A DNA stretch of 64,000 bases from Promethearchaeum sp. Its GTDB lineage: Archaea > Asgardarchaeota > Lokiarchaeia > Sigyniarchaeales > Promethearchaeaceae. Below the pieces are notes generated by a model. That model had not been told where the DNA came from and did not search any database. It saw nothing but the letters and a program-made list of their open reading frames with translations. The stretch covers positions 1-64,000 of the forward strand of contig JAUWOE010000001.1 in NCBI GenBank assembly GCA_030612265.1. Reading direction: 5' to 3'. The position numbers and the translations under genes are program-made. Positions 19,868-28,800 of this stretch are shown in pieces (position 1 is the stretch's first letter; every line of letters begins with the position of its first letter).

Positions 19868-22800
19868 TTAAATTATTTGAAAATAGAGTACCATTAGAAT
19901 TGCTGTTACTATAAAATCAATAATTGCTCCTAATGAACTTATAAATCGCCAATAAATTGGAAGATTATAAAGTTCTTCGCTTCGTTTAACAACCCAAATT
20001 ACATATCCAAAGAATGCTAATAGAAATAATGTATAGATCCATGGGTCTGCTGGGATAAAGGCACTTCCTGCACCAACTAAACAAATCATGATTAAAGTTC
20101 GGTAAAGAATTTTTAATGCAAAATTTTTCGGTTTAGTATCTTCTTCCTTTTCTGGTGAAACTGGGTAGAACACAATCAAAAAGATTAATCCACTTAAAAA
20201 TGCATTTTCAAGAATATAAAAGCTTACAATTCCCAATATTAATCCCAATCCGCTAAATACAATTCTCTTATGTTTATAATAAAATGCAATAATTTTATTC
20301 CATATTAAAATAAAGAAATTCTTTATTTTGAGTAATAAACGCATTATCAATTTTCCTATTAATTTTATTAGAATAACTATTTTTTCAAGGAAAAATATGA
20401 GAGGAAACAAGAGAAGTCCAATAATGGTTGCTGGGATAAGTATTAATGGTTGATTGAAACCGATAATGCATATGAATATCTCAATGAATAAAACGAAATA
20501 TATAATTTGATTAATCTTTCGATTCTTGAATTTTATAAATAAAACTAAACCAATGATTAGAGATACGATTAATACTGGAATCATTATTTGCCCTAAAAAG
20601 ATATTAGGAGTTCCAGAGGAAGGGTCTATTGGTGTGGAAGATAAATCAATGTTTAAGACAATATAAAAAGCAATATCAACAGCACCTAAAACTATAGTAC
20701 TTAAGAAAAGTGATAAATCCAAAGGTTTTCTAACCTTATCAGGTATAAAATCAAGTTTTTTCTTATCAATAAGATTAAGAGTAAATGCAATTACTAAAAG
20801 TTCTGTTATTAATAATAACCTCATAAATATAATAGGTGTTGTTTCAGTAATTTCGATTGCAAGGTTGATTGGAATAAGTATTGCAGAGAGAAGTGATATT
20901 ATTTCAATATAACAAATTATTCCTAAGATATCCTGTATTTTGAAATATAATTTATTATCATTTTCTTTGAATAATAAATCATTCTCGTAAAACATCATTA
21001 CAGTTAAGATAATAATCCCAATAATTAAGCGAATGATTGTAAATTCCTCTAAATTATAAAATATAATTAAGGTGCTCAAACCTATTGAAAATAGGACCCA
21101 TGTAATTTTTCTAAGAATTTTTATAATCTTCTCAATTGGAGATAGAAATTTCAATCGATTTTCCAATTCAATAAAAATATGAAGAACCAGGATTGATATT
21201 ACAAGAGCAAACATCCATTCAAATATATTGAATAATAGTATATCAATCTGAACCATTATTGCTATAGAAATGATTAAATTAGAAATAAAAAGTAGTTTTC
21301 CAAGAATATCTTCTTTAACCAACTTCAAAATTTTAAATACATAAGGTAAGCTAACAAAAATTATAATTCCTATAGGATATAATTCTGTGTAATAACACCA
21401 TAAAGCACTAATATCCGCAATAAATAAAATTATTATCCCTAATGTTAAAGATGATGCAAGTTTCTCCTTCAAAATTTTTGTTTTCTTTAAATCAAACCAG
21501 TAAATGCAAACAAAAGCTAATATTGTAAAACTAAATATATCAAATAAGGCAATCTCTAAATAATTTCCACCAATGACAATGAAAATATAGTGTAAATAAC
21601 TTGTTAAAGTAATAGGTAGGGAAATATATAAGCATATTCCATTAATATTCCATGAAATATCAAGGATTCTCTTAAATTTCTTATTTTCAACCCATAAATT
21701 GTTTGATTTAATATATTGGAATATTTTTACTAAGCCGATTGTTATTAAAAGAATGATTGATTCCGCTTTAATTAAAATCTGAACAAAAATATTTATAAAT
21801 ATATAATTTTCTATAATTGCATTTTCAAATATATAAGCCCATCCATGGGTAATTGAAATGCTTAAAATTAAGATTTCAATAAATAACCAAATTGAGTATA
21901 TTTGTTTTGCTTGTATTTGATCACGATGCCCGAATAATAATAAAAATGCAGATTTTTTATCCTTAGAAATGGATTTATTATTTTGATCTTTGATAAAATC
22001 TATTGATCCGAATCCATCATCTGAATTTTCCATTATTCTTAGATAAGGATTATATTTATGAAAGATTTCTAATTTAACTAAACTTCTATTTGCTAGAAAA
22101 TAATATATTAAAGTATTAAATATCCCAAATAAGAAACTAAACCATATAATCGAGGTAATTGTAGATTCAATCCCTCCTACAAACCAGTAAGAAAAAGAGT
22201 ATAAGTATATTGTTAAACAGAAAGAAATTAATGTCCAATAGCTATAGACTAAAGATGTTAAATTAATTTTATTTGTATTTAAGATACATAAAATCGATAA
22301 AAATATAGCAACGCTCATCAATGGGCTGATATTTGAAAATACTCTTAAATATTCTTCAATCATTCCGGAGATAGAAAGGGATAGTGCAATTGAAATTAAA
22401 AATTGCCATTTTCTTGAAATTAAATTTTTCCTAATAAACAAATAAAGAATAAACAAATTAATTGAAAAATTAAGAAGAAGTGATCCAAATTCTGCTATTT
22501 GCAAGCTCGAATATATATTTAATACATACCATAGATGATAAAACAAAGATATATTGAAAAATATTACAGATAAGAGTTTAAATACAATTCCTAATTCTGG
22601 TTTTCCAATAATTAAATAATTTTTCTCTTTCCAAACTTCATTTTTTTGCAAATATTTATTTAAATGATAAAACATGAATGAAAAAACGATCGGTATAATA
22701 GAAATCCACAAGAAAAATCTTTCTACTCTTGTAAAATCAATATAAAATAGCAATAGATCTGTAAATATATAATTCCAAAATTGAGCGATAAAAATAGAGA

Positions 22801-25800
22801 CAATAAAGGTTTCAAATATCATCCAGATTGCAAAAATCTTGTGTGCGATAGCAGAAGAATTCCAGATAGGATTTATTATGGATGATTTTATATTATTTTC
22901 CTTTACATAATTTTGTGGTTGATTGGCAAATAGATAGAATATTAAAGACAATTGCAAACCGCAAATAAACAAAATAGTAATTATATAATTAATAGTCGAC
23001 ATATTGTATAGGAGTGGAATGAATTCCATCAAAAACGTAGAAATTGAGAAAACTAACAAAGTCCAATAAATATAAGTTATTTTTGCACGTTTTATATTGA
23101 AAGAGTTTAATATTGAAACAACAAAAAGGAATGCAGCAATATTAAGAATAAAATGTTTCATTAAATAGATCCTTGAGATTTCTTCACAGTAAAGTGCAAT
23201 TATAATAGTCATTATCAAGAAAATAACTTTGGTTGCCTTGATTTTGATTATTTTAAATTTCATAAAAAGATAGATTATTGCAATATTAATTGTGATATTT
23301 AGTAAGAGTAAATCAAACTCAAGATTAATAATAGAATCAGAAATATCAGACGTTTTCCAAATAAAACTGAATATGGCTGTATTTATTAACAATACATTGA
23401 TAATTTTGAGAACTTCAGGATATATCTTATTACCTGCTTTTTGATTGAGATATATTGTACCAAAGAATAAAATACACCAAATTAATAAGGAGACCTCCCA
23501 TAAGTTAAAGGGTGCACCTGACATTGATATTGATATAGATATAGATAAATAGATACCAATTGTTAAACAAACAGAAAAGGCTAAATAACTTATCCAATCA
23601 AATTGAGAACGAATTTTACTAGTTACTAATTTTACTAGTTTTCGATCAATTCCATAAAATTCAATAAATAGAATTGAAAACAGAATTGCTAATCTATAAA
23701 AAGTTATTATAGCACCAAATTGCTCGGAAGTTTCAATTAAATTATCAACTGGAATTTTAATAGCACAAAATATCGAAGTTGTAAGATATATTGTAAATAT
23801 AAGTATGAAGCGGAAAATTGGAATTATTTTTTGAATTATTGCATACTTGTTAAAGAGTTCATTACGTCTGATAAAGTGTGTTGTTAATAGATTTTGTAAA
23901 GCAAAAGTGTTTAAGAAAATTAATATATTGGAATATATTTCTTGTGGGAAATACATATTTATTAATAATATTAAAGTTGTAGAGAATAACGCAGATGAAA
24001 TTACCCAAATAATAGAAGAAATTTCAAAATTCTTAGTTTTATTTTTAATTAACCCAAATTTTGTTTTACTGCTAAAATAGATGTAAGCTAATTCCAAACT
24101 AAAAAGAACATCCAAAAACAATAGGGGTTGATTCGAAGATATAAATAGAGATGTTGGAATTAGTAACTCCATTAATATCATTGAGATACCACCAATAAGT
24201 AAAACAAAAACTGGACCTAAATAAGATCTAATTATTGGGAAGTAAATCAAAGTGGCCACTATTACTAAAACACCTGTAGAAGCCCATCCTCCTATATTAA
24301 AAATCGTTAACCCCAATTCAAATAATGATAAACCGAAGAAAATTGCCATCCCAAACCAGATTAATTCAAATAATATCTTAGGCAAATATTTCCTTGCCTG
24401 AAACGAAAGAGTTGTTCCAAAAGCAAACGCAATTGCAACAAATATTCCAAAAGTAGTAAAATCTATGTCCCCCTCTATTAAACTGAATGATCTTGCTAGT
24501 AAAATTGCTAGATTTATTATAACTATAAGAGCATGACCAACTTTTATTAAATAATCACGTAAATTAAAATATTTTCCAGTAAGTAAAACAAAAGAAATTA
24601 CAATGAAAGTAATATTAACAGAAATAGTGGGATCGATGAAAATTAGAATGACAAATGAATATAACAACGCGAATATACTTCCTAAAATGGTGAAATATCC
24701 TAAAACAATGATTAATGAATGAGCAATTTTAGATTTCTTTTTTATATTCGGGAAATAACCTAAAGCTAAAATATAAAATCCTCCGATTAAAGTCCCTATT
24801 GGTATCTCCCAATTAGGTTCAAAATCAAAGAAATTAATTACAAAAGTAATATTTGTTGCTGCAATTAATGGCCAAATAAGACTAAGATAGGCCCAATGCC
24901 TGTAATAATAAAATATAGGGACAAATAATATTAATCCTATTAAAAATACAAATGGGATTTGTAAAATAAGATTTTCAGGAAATAGGTTTGCTGCACCCCA
25001 AGTTGTAAATACTAGTAACTCTAACCAGAAAATGTAAATAATCTTATTTAGATTTTTCATCAATCTAGTTAAAATTACAGGCAAATACATCAATGTACAT
25101 ATAATAATAGAAAGAATGATCGATCCATTAACAGAAACATTCAGAACTGTTAGAGCTAATGAAACATGATCAATTCCTGATATTAGATGCGAAATCATTA
25201 TAAAATTAATAATTGGTGCAATAATCCAAGCATATACTCCCACGGACCAGATTTTTGTAAATGCGCGTTTGTAGATTCCGATACCAACATAAAACGTTAA
25301 GAGAGCTATATCAAATCCAATTGGTACGGCGATTTCCCAATAAGTTTCAGCAAAAATAACCGGTTCCATCAAAATAAGATATGTAAATACTCCAGCTAAT
25401 AGGGAAGCGCATGTAAAGAAAGCAAGAGATAATTCTTTTCTTATTTTCGCATCTAAAAATTCTAATATGAAAATAAATAAGAACCCGCATATCGCTCCAG
25501 CTAAAGATAGAGCCAAAAATTCAGAATAAAAGTAATTTTCGAATAAATAATAACGTCCAAGAGTGTAAAAGAAGAAAAATGTACCACCTAAAATTAAAAT
25601 ATTCAGAAAATTTTCTTTCTTAAAAATTATTAGTTTTTTCTTTAAAAATAGTAAAATTAGGACTACTATTGCCATAATTAGTGGTGAAATAAGCCCCATT
25701 ATTTCATTGCTTTTAATAAATAAATATGCGTAATTGAAAATCCATGAAATTATTACACTATAACCTAATATCGCCTTTATAATTGATTTTGACCATTTAG

Positions 25801-28800
25801 AATCTTTTAAAAACACAATCCATTGCCAGGTTAAACCGACTGCACAAGCCACAAAAATGGACAGTAATGCAAATTCTGTTTGAGATAAATAATTGTATAA
25901 TATATCATAGATAAAATAGGCAAATGCCCAAACTTTGAAAGAATTAAATGTCAGATTTTTATAAGATCGATGAGTAAAAACACTAAAAAGAATACTGCTA
26001 ATTAATAAAATCCAAGAGATAGGGATCTTATAGATTTCAACGAAGATATAAGAATATATTCCCAACATAAGGAGATTTTGAGAATATTTTATTAGGTTAT
26101 TAAGAGGAAAATGTCTTGTAGCCAATCTGTTTATTAAAATCGCAGCAGTTAAGCTGAGAATTATTTGAAACTCATTAATAATAAAGATTGAATCATAGAT
26201 TAAGTAATTTAATCCTAAAGTTATTAAAGTTTGAATGTAATAAATCAAAAACTTGTTAGAATGAGGTTGATATATTGTAATCACTGAAATAATCAAGGAG
26301 CAAATTAACAAAATTTGGAGAATGGAAAATCCTTCTGAAAAAAATATTAAGTTGATGCCAAGATATAAATTCAGACCTAATGTAGCAAAAATAAAACTTA
26401 TTTCAATAAAAATCCATTTATTAGAAATAAATTTTGCAAATCGGTTCATAATAATAGTTGGGGCATATTTTGGGATCATTTTGGTAGAGGAAATGTCTTC
26501 ATTTTTTACTGAAGGTTCATCTAACTCATGTGCATATTTTTTCTTTGTTTTTGATTTAGTTAAAGGTCTTCTATTAATCTCAATCGAATTTTGAGATGAT
26601 TGAATTCTTCTATTTGCCCAATCAACAAAATAAAATATTCCAAATAGAAATGGCAATTGAACAAGAATAAATAGGAAAATTTGATTATCAAAGGATTTTA
26701 ATAAAAATTCTGAAATGGATACTGTTATTCCTATTAAATTGTATAAAAATACGCTGAAAAATGATAAGATTACTGTTTTTTGATCTGTTAAAAGATTTAT
26801 TGTAAAATAATCTATAACCAATAAAGCGGTTATAAATAATGAAGAGATTAATAGAGAAATCCCCCCAAATAGAACAAATTCTTTAGAAATTAAATAGATT
26901 AAGATTGCAATATTAGTAAATAAAATTATTTCGTTCTTTTGATAAAGATTCCGAGCAAAGCCTTTAGAAAAAGTATTTTTACTAAAAAGGAAGATACTAA
27001 AAAACAATACAAGAATAGGAATTAGAAAAAGTCCAAAGTAGGCATATAATGGAGTTGTTCCTGAAGCAAATATAATTTGATTGATTGATATTGCTAAGAA
27101 AATTGAACTACAAAAGATAAAAATTGAAATTATTTCATAAAGAAATTTTTTGATTGTTCCAGTTTTATAATCTGGAACCAAATAAATCAATCCAGAAACA
27201 ATAAGAAACACAATAAAAATTGAAAAGTTTGGAATAAAACCAAAAATTTCATTACATGTAAAGTAAATCACAGATGAAATTGAAATTAGGTTAATGTAAA
27301 TCAATAGTTCCTTAAATACTTGTAAAATTTTATGTAGTTTCGGTAAAATTTCATTTACAATTTTAATGGCATAGAATAAAACAAAAGTATCAACAAAAAT
27401 ACTAATTGTAACAACTAACGGATTGAAATCTAAAAAGATATTAATTGATATAAGCAAACCTAGAGCAGAAATTACCCACAGGATTAGAATTTGAGCCTTT
27501 AAAATTAGTTTCAGATGTGAAACCTCAAAATAAAATTTTTTAATATCTATTATCTTAAGAATAAAGAATAATCCGAATAGTGGCCAAGATATAGTAAATA
27601 AAATATTATATATCCTAAAATAACCTGGAGTTATAACATATATTAGCATTGCAGATACAATTATTGCATACAAATCATAATATAATCCGGTATTAAAGAT
27701 GAAATGAATTTTTTTATGAGATTTATCTTTGAGATATTTTCCTTTTTTTAATTGATTGATAGTGAATAAAATTGAAGCAAGAATTGATAAAAGGCCGACA
27801 AGAATAGTAATTAAAGTATAATCTTGAATTAAGTTTATTTCCTTTGCTAAATATTCCATAAATATGGAGATATCAACTAAAATAGCAAAAATTGGCATAA
27901 ATATTGCATTAATGAAGTGTTTTATTCTAGTTGGGATATATTTTAAAAGTATTGGAATGATATAGAGAAATATCCAAAAAGTTATGAAGGATATTATTAT
28001 TGATTCTGTAATTATCAGTCCAATAAAATAGGAACTGATGGAATAGATTAAAGTTAATAATGAAAGTAAGTTTAAAATTAGGTTTATATCAGTACATATA
28101 TTTATTTTTCTACTATCTGGAAAAGCGTTTTGAAATTCTCTAAAGCTAAATATAAGAACAAATGTTATCAAAAAGAATGCTATTGAAAATCCTATTAATT
28201 CAAAATTGAAGAAAATTATCGGAGAGATTGAAATAATTATAACTCCTATAATTCTGGTAAAGTTTTTTTGAATTAAAAGTATAAAAGTAAACTTATGATG
28301 TTCTTCTAAATATTTTAATCTCAAAAAGATTTTATATATAAGAAAGAGCCCTAATATCATACCTCCAAGGATTAGATACATGATAGGAGTGGAAAGTTGA
28401 ATCCATTCTGTATTTAAATTATTTATGATCCATTCAAATTCAGAATACATAATGAAAGAAAAACCAACTAATATTTCCAATTGAATTATTCCAAAATTTA
28501 TATAATTCCAAGAGAGTCTATTTATAATTTTTCTCTGTTCTAAATAAAAAGCAATTAATAGCAATGTTGCCAGAGTAATTATAACGGTTCCAAGGGAGAA
28601 TAAGATAGAATAATCAACAATAAGTTCAATCCTCAAATAACTTTCAAATAAAGAATGAACTGAGATAATTCCAGAAGTAGATATTGCGAGTAATAATAAG
28701 ACATCAATTAAAACAATGATTTTATTAGGAAGGTATTTTTTTACAATTTTTGATACGTGAATAATAATTCCTGTAAAGATGGGTGTCAAAATTAAGGAGA

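Noticed and set aside
26322-26594. Plus-strand ORFs inside the giant gene (also 23847-24080 and 30921-31133)
   Set aside because: Short antisense frames against a continuous 3932-aa frame; no domain signal.
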